DNA of 30,651 bases, from contig DLPX01000084.1 of the NCBI GenBank assembly GCA_002477475.1, positions 24,875-55,525 of the forward strand. The letters run 5' to 3'. Positions 23,580 to 30,651 of this stretch are shown here, one piece after another. The position numbers were made by a program, and so were the translations under genes. The stretch comes from Proteobacteria bacterium UBA7447. GTDB taxonomy: Bacteria; Pseudomonadota; Gammaproteobacteria; Arenicellales; UBA868. Within the stretch, counting starts at the first letter, position 1. The number at the start of each line of letters is the position of its first letter. The notes under the pieces were generated by a model. The model did no database searches. It saw nothing but the letters and a program-made list of their open reading frames with translations, and was not told the origin of the DNA.

Positions 23580-24638
23580 ATGTTTTGGAAGAACGCAAAA
23601 CGGTTCATGATCTTCTGGTCCTTTGTCCTGCTCGCAGCCTATTTGGTTTACATCTACCCGCTGCATCGACTGACCACATGGTTGGGTTATCCCACCGTAT
23701 TGAACGTGCCTGCAATCGTGGGACTGTCGTTCGCCGTCGTCGCGATCCTAAGGCTCTCCTTTAGAAGCTCCAGCCGCGCACTAGAAGTTACTCTATACAA
23801 CTGGATGGGAATCGGATTTGTTTTCTTTACGCCCTGTCTGCTCTATGAAGTATTACGACTCGGTCTCCCACTGAATGATCGCTGGGCTGCCCTCTTGATT
23901 CTCGCAATCGGAATCAGCGTCGTTATTTTTGCATTCGCAAATGCCCAACGCTTGCACTGTAAAGAACTTCGGTTTGGCCACCCCCGGTTTACCCGCAACA
24001 CCCGTCTTGTCCAGATCAGCGACGTGCACATTGGATCTCGGTCTGCTGGGTTTCTTGAGCGAGTGGTTAAGACTATCAATGACAAGAACCCGGATTTCGT
24101 GCTGATCACAGGGGACTTTCTGGACGCAAAACGAGTGGGGCCAAGAGATATCGCCGCGCTTAAAACCTTAAAGGCGCCGATCTATTTTTCTATCGGCAAC
24201 CATGAGCGCTACGCCGGACTTGAGTGGGTCATCCCTATGCTGGAAGACGCCGGTTGCGTACTTTTACGAACCGAGGCGGTAAGTTTCGAAGAGCTGCAAT
24301 TGATCGGGATCGATGATGCTGAAGATCAACACCAGGTCAAAAATGAACTTGCCAAAATTGACCTTAAGCCTGAATGCTTTAAAGTGCTTATGTACCACCG
24401 TCCGCTGGGCTGGGAAGCAGCGGTCGACTCAGGAATTGACCTGATGCTCTGTGGCCACACTCATAACGGCCAGATCTTTCCCTTCAACTGGCTGGTGCGC
24501 CAACAGTTCCAGAAAGTCCGCGGACTGCATATCCGGGACAACTGCCATCTCTATGTCTCACCCGGTACCGGTACCTGGGGCCCCGCGATGCGACTTGGCT
24601 CACGAAACGAGATCACCTGCATTGATCTTCACTGTTGA
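23580..24638 (+). CDS. Membrane-anchored calcineurin-like metallophosphoesterase (YkuE/YaeI type)
   Basis: The first 125 or so residues hold about four membrane helices. The remainder is a calcineurin-like phosphoesterase domain with all metal-binding motifs in order: LVQISDVHIGS (D-x-H), LITGDFLDAK (GD), FSIGNHERYAG (GNHE), MYHRPLG and CGHTHNGQIFPFNW (GHTH). The arrangement matches the YkuE/YaeI group; some members act on UDP-diacylglucosamine or similar lipids, but the substrate here is unknown. The ATG is 15 bp after the GMC stop, so the two are probably co-transcribed. Length is 352 residues. Confidence 0.9.
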   Translation: MFWKNAKRFMIFWSFVLLAAYLVYIYPLHRLTTWLGYPTVLNVPAIVGLSFAVVAILRLSFRSSSRALEVTLYNWMGIGFVFFTPCLLYEVLRLGLPLNDRWAALLILAIGISVVIFAFANAQRLHCKELRFGHPRFTRNTRLVQISDVHIGSRSAGFLERVVKTINDKNPDFVLITGDFLDAKRVGPRDIAALKTLKAPIYFSIGNHERYAGLEWVIPMLEDAGCVLLRTEAVSFEELQLIGIDDAEDQHQVKNELAKIDLKPECFKVLMYHRPLGWEAAVDSGIDLMLCGHTHNGQIFPFNWLVRQQFQKVRGLHIRDNCHLYVSPGTGTWGPAMRLGSRNEITCIDLHC

Positions 24639-24770
24639 AAGGTGTTCACCCTGACTCCCGATCAATCCACAATCTCGAGCCGAATCATCTTTCGATTAAA
24701 ATCATCTCCCAGCCTTCACCTCTCAATAGCAACTTTTTCACTAAATTCTTAAGTCGCGGCTCCTGTTTCT

Positions 24771-25682
24771 ATGCGCCAAACTTCCTACGTCGGTATCTGT
24801 ATCGTTGTCTTTATCTCAGCTGGGGCCTGGGGCCTTTATTGGCTGCCTCAGCGGCTGCTCCTTGACCTGGGTATGACGGGAGGGTGGGGCACCGTTGGAC
24901 AATATCTGATCTCGTTTATCGTCCTGCTCCCGGTAGCGATGTGGCGCCTCTACAAAGGCCAGGACATTGGCTTACAACACTGGCTCTGTGGTTTGCTCTT
25001 GGGAAGCGGAGCCATCTTTTACGCCAATTCCTTCCTAGTAACAGAGGTAATCCGCGCGCTTGTCTTTTTTTATCTTGCACCTCTTTGGGCCAGCCTGATT
25101 GAGGCTTTCTTTTTAAAGCGTCGACTGAAATGGTCGCGTGTGGTGACCGTGACTCTGGCGCTGGCGGGCGTCTGGGTAGCTGTTGGCTTGGAAGTCGGCA
25201 TTCCTCTTCCAATTTATTTAGGCGATTGGTTTGGTCTGATTGCGGGGATACTCATTACCGCGGGCGCCGCCCGTACGGAGATCGAGCAACCTGAGGGCAT
25301 CTTTCCCCTGCTGTTCATGGTGATCATTTTCGGCCTGTTTGCAACAGTCGCTCAATATCCGCTGCTTGCTGACGCGCTTGGCGCAATGCCTTCGATCCAG
25401 AATGTCATGTCCAGCCTTCCTCTGTTGCTGGGCGTCTCTTTGTTTTTTGTGTTGCCGACGACGGCCATTATTTTTTGGTCGCCCTCAAAAATCGGTACCG
25501 GGGTTTTCGGTATCCTGATCCTTTCAGAGCTCGTGGTCGGCGTAATCAGCGCGGCATTACTTACCGATGAACCGTTTGGTTGGCCCCAGATTGTCGGCAC
25601 CGCGCTGATTCTTGCTGCTGGTGTACTGGAGGTAATCGCCGGCAATCGGTCGACATTGCCGAAAGCGGTCACACCAAATTGA
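24771..25682 (+). CDS. EamA/DMT-superfamily permease
   Basis: The 303-residue protein is hydrophobic throughout with about ten predicted helices in two halves, as in drug/metabolite transporters. Recognisable pieces are IRALVFFYLAPLWASLIEAFFLKRRL at the end of the first half, preceding ALAGVWVAVGLEV, and LSELVVGVISAALLTDEPFGWPQIVGTALILAAGVLEV near the C-terminus, which is the EamA ending pattern. The substrate cannot be inferred. The 132-bp AT-rich gap before it has no obvious Shine-Dalgarno near the ATG. A GC hairpin about 200 bp downstream may end its transcript. Confidence 0.85.
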   Translation: MRQTSYVGICIVVFISAGAWGLYWLPQRLLLDLGMTGGWGTVGQYLISFIVLLPVAMWRLYKGQDIGLQHWLCGLLLGSGAIFYANSFLVTEVIRALVFFYLAPLWASLIEAFFLKRRLKWSRVVTVTLALAGVWVAVGLEVGIPLPIYLGDWFGLIAGILITAGAARTEIEQPEGIFPLLFMVIIFGLFATVAQYPLLADALGAMPSIQNVMSSLPLLLGVSLFFVLPTTAIIFWSPSKIGTGVFGILILSELVVGVISAALLTDEPFGWPQIVGTALILAAGVLEVIAGNRSTLPKAVTPN

Positions 25683-25836
25683 GTTCAGTCTGGTGTGGGT
25701 CCTTTGCCGACGGTCTCGACACGCCAATCGGTCTGCACCACCATCGACGCTTCGCTAGCCAGCACTTAAGGTCATTGAGCGCCAGGCGAATGGGGCGCAG
25801 CGTCTCTGACGACCGGCAAGTTTGGGATTTGCGCAT
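25669..25836 (-). CDS. Possible small basic protein with a strong ribosome-binding site
   Basis: A 55-codon ORF starts at the ATG at 25836 with AAGGAGG 4 nt upstream and ends at 25669, overlapping the end of the permease gene by 14 bp in the opposite direction. The peptide is rich in Arg, Lys and Trp (MRKSQTCRSSETLRPIR... ending KDPHQTELNLV). I recognise no family. The Shine-Dalgarno is its only support; it may be part of the decayed region around thpR. Confidence 0.3.
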   Translation of the reverse strand: MRKSQTCRSSETLRPIRLALNDLKCWLAKRRWWCRPIGVSRPSAKDPHQTELNLV

Positions 25837-25884
25837 AAAGCCTCCTTCCTCTGCGGTTGCTCGCGAAGGCATCTTGCCGGTTTC

Positions 25885-25907
25885 GGGGGCTCACTGGGTG
25901 AACCCCC
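25885..25907. terminator. GC hairpin between the permease and the thpR remnant
   Basis: GGGGGCTCAC (25885-25894), loop TGG, GTGAACCCCC (25898-25907) form a 10-bp stem with one G-T wobble. Three T residues follow on the plus strand, where it could terminate the permease transcript; on the minus strand it covers the stop codon of the thpR remnant and is followed by GAAACC, with no T-run. It may be a weak bidirectional terminator. Confidence 0.5.
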
Positions 25908-26256
25908 TTTGAGAGAAATTATGTGCTACTCGGTAAACCGCTCCATTTGGATGCAATTTGCTTGAAAAGAGCTGAAACGAATCTATCCAGAACGGATCGG
26001 CTTGCGCCAGATAAAGCGCCTCGAGGGAGCGTGCAAGGTCTGCGAAAGATGTCCTATTTAATCGCGCCAAAGTCAGGTTCGGTCGAAATCTGCGCGACTC
26101 GATCTTGATGCCGAGCGCTTGGCAATGTTTCGAGCGCTTTTTCTGCAGCGTCATCAACTCGGGACTTGAGCACACATGTGCCCAAAGAGTCCGGGGCGCC
26201 TTTTTGCTTCCAAAATAATTTACGCTCTGAAATCTCAACTCAAACGGAGCGAACGA
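25891..26256 (-). pseudogene. thpR: Remnant of thpR (RNA 2',3'-cyclic phosphodiesterase, 2'-5' RNA ligase family)
   Basis: The C-terminal half of a ThpR/LigT protein is readable: FAPFELRFQSVNYFGSKKA, then PRTLWAHV, RRFRPNLTLARL and DSFQLFSSKLHPNGAVY. Intact family members carry two HxTx motifs. Here the N-terminal half with the first motif is missing, and the second reads N-L-T-L where H-x-T-x is required, so the catalytic histidine is Asn. The frame upstream runs into a 30-bp tandem repeat and a TAA at 26314-26316. No start with a ribosome-binding site is evident. The likeliest reading is a truncated, inactive gene; a recruited small protein is possible but unsupported. Confidence 0.75.
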
Positions 26257-26308
26257 AACGTCGGATTCAGGCGAGGAAACATCCGAAACGTCGGACTCAT
26301 ACGAGGAA
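26254..26308. repeat. Two-copy tandem repeat, 30-bp period
   Basis: Copies CGAAACGTCGGATTCAGGCG... (26254-26278) and CGAAACGTCGGACTCATACG... (26284-26308) match at 22 of 25 positions and are exactly 30 bp apart. The period is a multiple of three, and in the thpR reading frame each copy encodes an ESDVS-type peptide. The repeat sits at the point where thpR similarity ends. The remainder of this gap (26309-26406) shows no gene. Confidence 0.7.
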
Positions 26309-26406
26309 GAGCCTTAGGAGACAAGCGATCAGGTTGACGGTGGCGGAAAAGACTAATCAGCAGGCCCCGCAAAGACAGGAGGCCCAAGATTTTTGAGCCA
26401 CTCGAG

Positions 26407-27222
26407 CTAGGACTTCTTGCTGCCGATAAACTGAGTTGTCAGCAGCAGCACGGTAGACACAGCTACCATGATCGTGGAGATGGCTGCGATTGTGGGATCA
26501 ATAAAGTCCCGGAGGGCGGCAAACATATGCTTGGTAAGCGTCGCGTTGCTTCCACCAGAGATAAAAATCGAAATAATTACCTCGTCAAATGAGGTCAGAA
26601 ACGACAGCAGCGCCGCGGTTACCACTGAAAATTTGATCTGTGGCAGCGTAACCATAAAAAAGGCCTTCACTCGGCTTGCCCCGAGACTCCGCGCGACACG
26701 CTCCTGATTGAGATCGTATGACCGTAAAGCGGCGGTGATTAGAATCATGACCAGCGGTGTTGCCATCGCCGTATGGGCAAGAACCAAGCCCGTGATGGAG
26801 TTGTTCAGCCCCATACGGCCAAAGGCATAAAACGCGCCGATCGCGATCAAAATCACCGGCACGATCATCGGCGTGATCAGCAGCATAAAGATCGCTCGAG
26901 CGGCACGATGGCCCGACACAAAAAGAGCGTAAGCGGCCATGGTGCCCAGCGGCGTCGCGACGAGCGTGGTCAGTGTCCCAATTTTCACTGACGTGACCGT
27001 TGCCCGCATCCATTTGCGCGATCCGAAATACTCCTCATACCAGCGGACGGACCACGTCTCGGGCGGAAACGCCAGATACTGCGAATCGGAAAATGACATG
27101 GGCACCACGATAAAAGTGGGAATCACCAGCAACAGCATGATGATCGCTGCCGTGACGTAGAGCCAGAAGCGATCGCCATGGGTAATCTGGGTCTGTGTCG
27201 CCGGTTGGGTCCACCAACTCAT
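26407..27222 (-). CDS. potC: ABC importer permease, PotC type
   Basis: This is one of two inner-membrane permeases of a polyamine-type importer. The 271-residue protein has about six helices and the EAA loop that docks on the ATPase (SYDLNQERVARSLGASRVKAFFMVTLPQI). The SFDEVIISIFISG motif near the C-terminus is characteristic of the PotC/YdcV group. It starts 16 bp after the potB stop and is the last gene of the operon. The symbol reflects the family; the true substrate (spermidine, putrescine or another amine or opine) is not shown. Confidence 0.88.
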   Translation of the reverse strand: MSWWTQPATQTQITHGDRFWLYVTAAIIMLLLVIPTFIVVPMSFSDSQYLAFPPETWSVRWYEEYFGSRKWMRATVTSVKIGTLTTLVATPLGTMAAYALFVSGHRAARAIFMLLITPMIVPVILIAIGAFYAFGRMGLNNSITGLVLAHTAMATPLVMILITAALRSYDLNQERVARSLGASRVKAFFMVTLPQIKFSVVTAALLSFLTSFDEVIISIFISGGSNATLTKHMFAALRDFIDPTIAAISTIMVAVSTVLLLTTQFIGSKKS

Positions 27223-27238
27223 TATGCGCCGCCTCTAC

Positions 27239-28147
27239 CTAACCTTTACCAAAGAGCGCTGAGTCGAACTTGAAAAAGCGACCCGCCAGATAAAGCACTC
27301 CGATAGTGGCAATCAATAGCACCACGCCTAGCGCGCTTGCCGCACCCCAATCAAATCGATACTCAAGGATCGCGGTAATCTGCGTTGCCACCATCACCAC
27401 CCGCCCTCCTCCAAGTACTGCGGGCGTGACGTAAAAGCCAAGGCAAAGAACAAATACGATCAGAGCACCGGCCACAAGGCCTGATACAGAGAGCGGAAAA
27501 TACACGTTCCAGAATGACCGGATCGGGGACGCGCCTAGATTGGAGGCCGCATGCATCATATCGGGCTCGATCTTCTTCATTGCGCCGTACAGCGGTAAGA
27601 CCAGAAACGGCAGCATGATATGCGCCATGCCAATCAGGGTGCCCGTCATGTTATGGACCAGTTTTATCGGCGAGTCCCACAGGCCAATCTGCATGGCAAG
27701 ATCATTAAGAAGCCCCTTACGCTGAAGCAAGACCAACCAAGCATAGGTGCGCACGAGCAGCGAGGTCCAGAACGGCAACAGCACAGCAAGCATAAATAGG
27801 CCCGTCCAACGGCCCGGTAGATGGGCAAGAAAATAGGCCAGCGGATAACCCAGCAAAATGCAGATCAGCGTGGTCAGCAGACTGACCTGAAATGTCGTCA
27901 TAAAGACTCGAGCATAGGATTTGTACTCGATCATTTTTTTGTAGTGTTCGAGCGAAAACTCTCCGTCACTGCCTACAAACGAAAGGTAAAAAAGCCAGCC
28001 CACCGGCACCAGAACCACAATCGCGATTACCAATATCGCTGGCGTTGACAGTCCAAGCAGCGTCCATTGTTCACGCCGCTCCTGCCCTGCGAGGGCAACC
28101 TCGTTCAAGGCTTGCGCTTGCCCTGTTGTTGAAGCTGTCTGCGTCAC
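27239..28147 (-). CDS. potB: ABC importer permease, PotB type
   Basis: The 302-residue protein has a charged N-terminus, then about six helices. The EAA loop reads MHAASNLGASPIRSFWNVYFPLS, and VLLPFWTSLLVRTYAWLVLLQRKG is the conserved PotB/YdcU segment before it. The start is GTG, overlapping the potA stop by 4 bp (GTGA), with no separate ribosome-binding site, so translation is probably coupled to potA. It forms the permease heterodimer with the downstream potC product. Confidence 0.88.
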   Translation of the reverse strand: MTQTASTTGQAQALNEVALAGQERREQWTLLGLSTPAILVIAIVVLVPVGWLFYLSFVGSDGEFSLEHYKKMIEYKSYARVFMTTFQVSLLTTLICILLGYPLAYFLAHLPGRWTGLFMLAVLLPFWTSLLVRTYAWLVLLQRKGLLNDLAMQIGLWDSPIKLVHNMTGTLIGMAHIMLPFLVLPLYGAMKKIEPDMMHAASNLGASPIRSFWNVYFPLSVSGLVAGALIVFVLCLGFYVTPAVLGGGRVVMVATQITAILEYRFDWGAASALGVVLLIATIGVLYLAGRFFKFDSALFGKG

Positions 28148-29238
28148 TGAGCCGAATCGCTTGGTATCAAAATAAGGTCGTCCCGTATCAGACCTACGGA
28201 AACGGATTGTCCTGCCTCAAGGCGCGACCCCTCCGAGACAGCGCCGGTGCCAAATCGCACCACTAGCGTCGAGCCGCCCGTTAATTTAACCAAGGCGAAC
28301 GCGGTTTCACCCTGAAAAACGGCATCGGTGACGGTCCCTGAAAAAATAACGTGCCGATCACCAGCCGATGCGTCTTTTGCAAGCACGCGAAGCCGTTCAG
28401 GCCGTATCACCAGGCTCCAATCTTTGTGACTTGGGTCAGGCGCCTCACTGGCTACAACAGAGTCGCCAAAAGTTAGTCGCCCGGCGGAATCCTGCGTAAG
28501 TTGCAGCATGGTCGACTCACCGATGAAATCCGCCACAAACTCATTCGCCGGTTTGTTATAGATCGCTTCCGGCGTATCCACCTGAGCCAGTTCGCCATGA
28601 TTAATGACGGCAATCCGGTCTGACATCGTGAGCGCTTCTCGTTGATCGTGGGTCACATATACGGTGGTGACGCCAAGCTGCCTATGAATGTGCTTAAGCT
28701 CGATTTGCATCTGCTCGCGAAGCTTCTTATCGAGTGCAGACAGCGGTTCATCCATCAGCAGAATACGCGGGCGGAAAACGAAAGCCCTCGCAAGCGCTAC
28801 GCGCTGCCGCTGGCCGCCAGAGAGTTGATCAATCCCCCTTTTACCAAGACCGGATAACTGAACCGTATCCAATGCCTCCTCAACACGGGCTTTTCTCTCA
28901 GTAACCGCCATCCCGCGTAGTTTCAGCGGAAAACCGACATTCTCCGCCACCGACATATGGGGAAAGAGCGCGTAACTCTGAAACACCATACCCACATCAC
29001 GCTTGTGGGGAGGCGTAAGCACCATCTCGGCATCCCCAAAACGAATGCTGCCTGAGTCGGGGTGATTAAACCCCGCGATAGCCATTAGCAAGGTCGTCTT
29101 GCCCGACCCGGAGGGACCAAGCAGTGTCAGAAACTCGCCGCTACGAATCTCGAGATCGACCGCCTTTAAAGCGAATAAATCGCCATACTTTTTCGTCAGG
29201 CTCCGAATCGAAATCGGAAGCGCGGTGGTGTTATCCAC
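28144..29238 (-). CDS. potA: ABC importer ATPase, PotA type
   Basis: The 364-residue protein is the cytoplasmic motor of the importer. Walker A is GPSGSGKTT (41-49), the Q-loop VFQSYALFPHMSV, the signature LSGGQRQRVALARA (from 139), Walker B RILLMDEPLSALD (from 158), and the switch histidine is His197 in VYVTHDQREA. A TOBE-type domain fills the C-terminus (about 245-360). The start is GTG at 29238, with no good ribosome-binding site and with the U-run of an intrinsic terminator ending about 13 bp before it. potB overlaps its stop. Confidence 0.93.
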   Translation of the reverse strand: MDNTTALPISIRSLTKKYGDLFALKAVDLEIRSGEFLTLLGPSGSGKTTLLMAIAGFNHPDSGSIRFGDAEMVLTPPHKRDVGMVFQSYALFPHMSVAENVGFPLKLRGMAVTERKARVEEALDTVQLSGLGKRGIDQLSGGQRQRVALARAFVFRPRILLMDEPLSALDKKLREQMQIELKHIHRQLGVTTVYVTHDQREALTMSDRIAVINHGELAQVDTPEAIYNKPANEFVADFIGESTMLQLTQDSAGRLTFGDSVVASEAPDPSHKDWSLVIRPERLRVLAKDASAGDRHVIFSGTVTDAVFQGETAFALVKLTGGSTLVVRFGTGAVSEGSRLEAGQSVSVGLIRDDLILIPSDSAQ

Positions 29239-29250
29239 GTAAAAATCTTT

Positions 29251-29294
29251 TTTTGAAAAAGAAAAAGCTATGCCGGACCCGTGTCCGACATAGC
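29251..29294 (-). terminator. Intrinsic terminator/attenuator between the binding-protein and ATPase genes
   Basis: On the minus strand GCTATGTCGGAC (29294-29283) pairs with GTCCGGCATAGC (29278-29267) around a 4-nt loop: a 12-bp stem with a single G-U wobble. It is followed by TTTTTCTTTTTC. It begins 16 bp after the stop of the binding-protein gene and ends just before the potA start, so it probably lets only part of the transcription pass on into potA-potB-potC and keeps binding protein in excess. Confidence 0.88.
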
Positions 29295-29309
29295 CGTCTC
29301 CCTTTTGAC

Positions 29310-30386
29310 TTATTGAGTCAGAAGCTCCATGTAGAGCTCCTGTGCCTCTGCGCGATGCTTGGCATACCAGTCCAGACTGACCGGCAGCATAAAGGGCACA
29401 TTCTTCGGATGCGAAGGCAGCGCTTCAATCAACTCCTTAGGCGCCGTCGTTACCTCATAGGCCTTCTTATTGGTAGGGCCGTAGGTAATGTGATACGGAA
29501 GATTTGCCTGATACTGCGGCTTGGATACTTCCGCCAGGAACTTCATAGCCGTATCTTTATTCGGTGCGCCTTTCGGCATGGCAAAACAATCATAGTCCAG
29601 TAACGCCTGATTAAAGGTATAGCCGACAAGAGCGCCGTCTTTCTTCGCGTTGTCAAAGCGGCCATTCCAGCCCGTGATCATGTCGACTTCGGCGTCTTTC
29701 ATGAGTTGGGCCTGCATGGCGCCTGACTCCCAGAACACCGCAATGTGTGGTTTCAGTTCACGGATCTTATTGATCGCCCGCTCCATGCCCTCGCGAGTGG
29801 AAAGCACTTCGTAGACTTTGTCCGCAGGCACGCCGTCCGCCATCAGGGCCGGCTCCAGAACGCCATCCACGCTGTTAGCTCGATAGGAGCGCGTGCCGGG
29901 AAACTTCTCCACATCCCAAAAATCTGCCCAAGACTTTGGAGCGCCCGGCGAACCCGGCGCGCCGTATTTCTCTGTATTCCATGCCATCACGGTCGAGAAC
30001 ACATCAGACCCGACGCAGTAATCGGTATAGGTGTTCGGGTAAAAGTCAGAGACATCGACAACATTGAAGTCGATCTTCTCGAGGCAGCCCTTGGCTGCGG
30101 CCGCTGCAGCACCCCCAGAACCGGTCACCACTAAATCCCAAGTCACCGCTTTTGATTCAACCTGCAAACATGCCTTGGACATGCTTGCGCCGGACTCGCG
30201 GTTAATCTCAATGCCGGTGTTTTTTGATGCATCATTGAATAACGCTTTATCCTGCGCGGCCCCGTACGTGCCGCCCCAGGAGACCACGGTAATCGGATCG
30301 GCATAAGCCGTACCAGACATCATGAGAGCAACAGCCGCCCCAATCATAAGGCCGCATACAGCCCCCTTACCTGTTCGCTTTTTCAT
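29310..30386 (-). CDS. potD: Periplasmic substrate-binding protein, PotD type
   Basis: The 358-residue protein captures substrate for the PotABC importer encoded downstream. A Sec signal peptide is clear: MKKRTGKG, a hydrophobic core (LMIGAAVALMM), and cleavage after SGTAYA (about residue 29). The mature protein opens with ITVVSWGGTYGAAQDKAL, typical of COG0687 binding proteins. There is no lipobox, so it should be soluble. GAGG about 6 nt upstream supports the ATG. Ligand specificity cannot be read from the sequence: it may be a polyamine, opine or amino-acid derivative. Confidence 0.88.
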   Translation of the reverse strand: MKKRTGKGAVCGLMIGAAVALMMSGTAYADPITVVSWGGTYGAAQDKALFNDASKNTGIEINRESGASMSKACLQVESKAVTWDLVVTGSGGAAAAAAKGCLEKIDFNVVDVSDFYPNTYTDYCVGSDVFSTVMAWNTEKYGAPGSPGAPKSWADFWDVEKFPGTRSYRANSVDGVLEPALMADGVPADKVYEVLSTREGMERAINKIRELKPHIAVFWESGAMQAQLMKDAEVDMITGWNGRFDNAKKDGALVGYTFNQALLDYDCFAMPKGAPNKDTAMKFLAEVSKPQYQANLPYHITYGPTNKKAYEVTTAPKELIEALPSHPKNVPFMLPVSLDWYAKHRAEAQELYMELLTQ

Positions 30387-30428
30387 ATCATCCTCGTAAG
30401 TGTTTAATTAGAGATACGGTTTAACGGC

Positions 30429-30474
30429 CTTCGGAATCGAGCGGGTAGACCGATCGGTCGTGGCCCTATTCCGA
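30429..30474. promoter_or_regulatory. Nested dyad upstream of the binding-protein gene
   Basis: A perfect 12-bp palindrome GACCGATCGGTC (30448-30459) sits almost at the centre of an outer inverted repeat TCGGAAT (30431-30437) / ATTCCGA (30468-30474). It lies 45-90 bp upstream of the binding-protein start, a suitable place for an operator, and between that gene and a possible rightward gene. A structured leader is the alternative. I cannot identify -35/-10 boxes with confidence in 30387-30573. Confidence 0.5.
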
Positions 30475-30573
30475 GAAGCTGCACCTACTGTAACACGCCT
30501 TTTTTCGGTATCCCAGCGGGAACGCGACACCAACCTGGGCTAGACTGAGACCTCGAAGCTGATCGAGAAGACG

Positions 30574-30651
30574 GTGCAAACAGCAATGGGGTCGAGAACC
30601 ATTTCCAGCAGAAGTGTCAGGCCCATCTTGGAGACAGCGAGAGGTTGGGAA
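30574..30651 (+). CDS. Possible start of a rightward gene, cut by the window edge
   Basis: An open frame runs from a GTG at 30574 (GAGAAG just upstream), or from the in-frame ATG at 30586, to the end of the window. The peptide MGSRTISSRSVRPILETARG has a mild resemblance to the N-terminus of AraC-family regulators with an arabinose-binding-like domain. Only 26 codons are visible, so this is weak. A regulator divergent from an importer operon would fit. Confidence 0.3.
   Translation, partial: MQTAMGSRTISSRSVRPILETARGWE

Noticed and set aside
21294..26400. A defence or secretion island in the accessory region
   Set aside because: The genes (GYD, GMC oxidoreductase, phosphoesterase, permease) have no nuclease, toxin, transposase or integrase neighbours, and no direct repeats suggestive of an insertion flank them.

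Overview
The window looks like a chromosomal segment of a gammaproteobacterium, probably free-living. The evidence is gene content and order. Reading leftwards from about 19.8 kb, nearly everything lies in a long leftward block: queA-tgt-yajC-secD-secF, then nrdR-ribD-ribE-ribB-nusB-thiL-pgpA, then (after the rightward pair suhB-fdxA) trmJ-iscA-mtaB-ndk-rlmN-pilF-rodZ-hisS. From memory, the two ends of this block (queA to suhB/trmJ, and isc to hisS) are contiguous in Pseudomonas-type gammaproteobacteria, and the nrdR-rib-nusB-thiL-pgpA cluster is a second conserved gammaproteobacterial block that here sits between secF and suhB. Base composition is moderately GC-rich. I cannot name a genus.

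Region 1 (1-19,800) is housekeeping: tRNA and rRNA modification (queA, tgt, trmJ, mtaB, rlmN), histidyl-tRNA synthetase, riboflavin and thiamine-phosphate enzymes, the SecDF-YajC translocation booster, cell shape and pilus factors (rodZ, pilF), nucleotide kinase and Fe-S related proteins (iscA, fdxA). Genes are tightly packed, with several 4-bp stop/start overlaps and many GTG (and one TTG) starts. The striking feature is what is missing from otherwise preserved order: ispG between rodZ and hisS, almost the whole isc operon around iscA, and ribH between ribB and nusB. The RibA-like half of RibB also lacks the zinc cysteines of GTP cyclohydrolase II.

Region 2 (19,800-26,400) is accessory: a membrane protein plus winged-helix regulator behind a strong promoter with a three-half-site operator; a hairpin-rich convergent gap; a GYD-domain protein with a probable small ORF in front of it; a GMC oxidoreductase; a membrane-anchored metallophosphoesterase; a DMT-family permease; and a decayed thpR (2'-5' RNA ligase) fragment.

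Region 3 (26,400-30,651) is a PotABCD-type ABC importer (binding protein, ATPase, two permeases). An intrinsic terminator or attenuator lies right after the binding-protein gene, and a nested dyad lies upstream, next to the start of a possible divergent gene cut by the window edge.

I found no CRISPR array, tRNA or rRNA gene, transposase, prophage or recognisable defence cassette. I do not see a convincing wholly new system. The most informative signals are the gene losses inside conserved operons and the small regulatory structures listed below.
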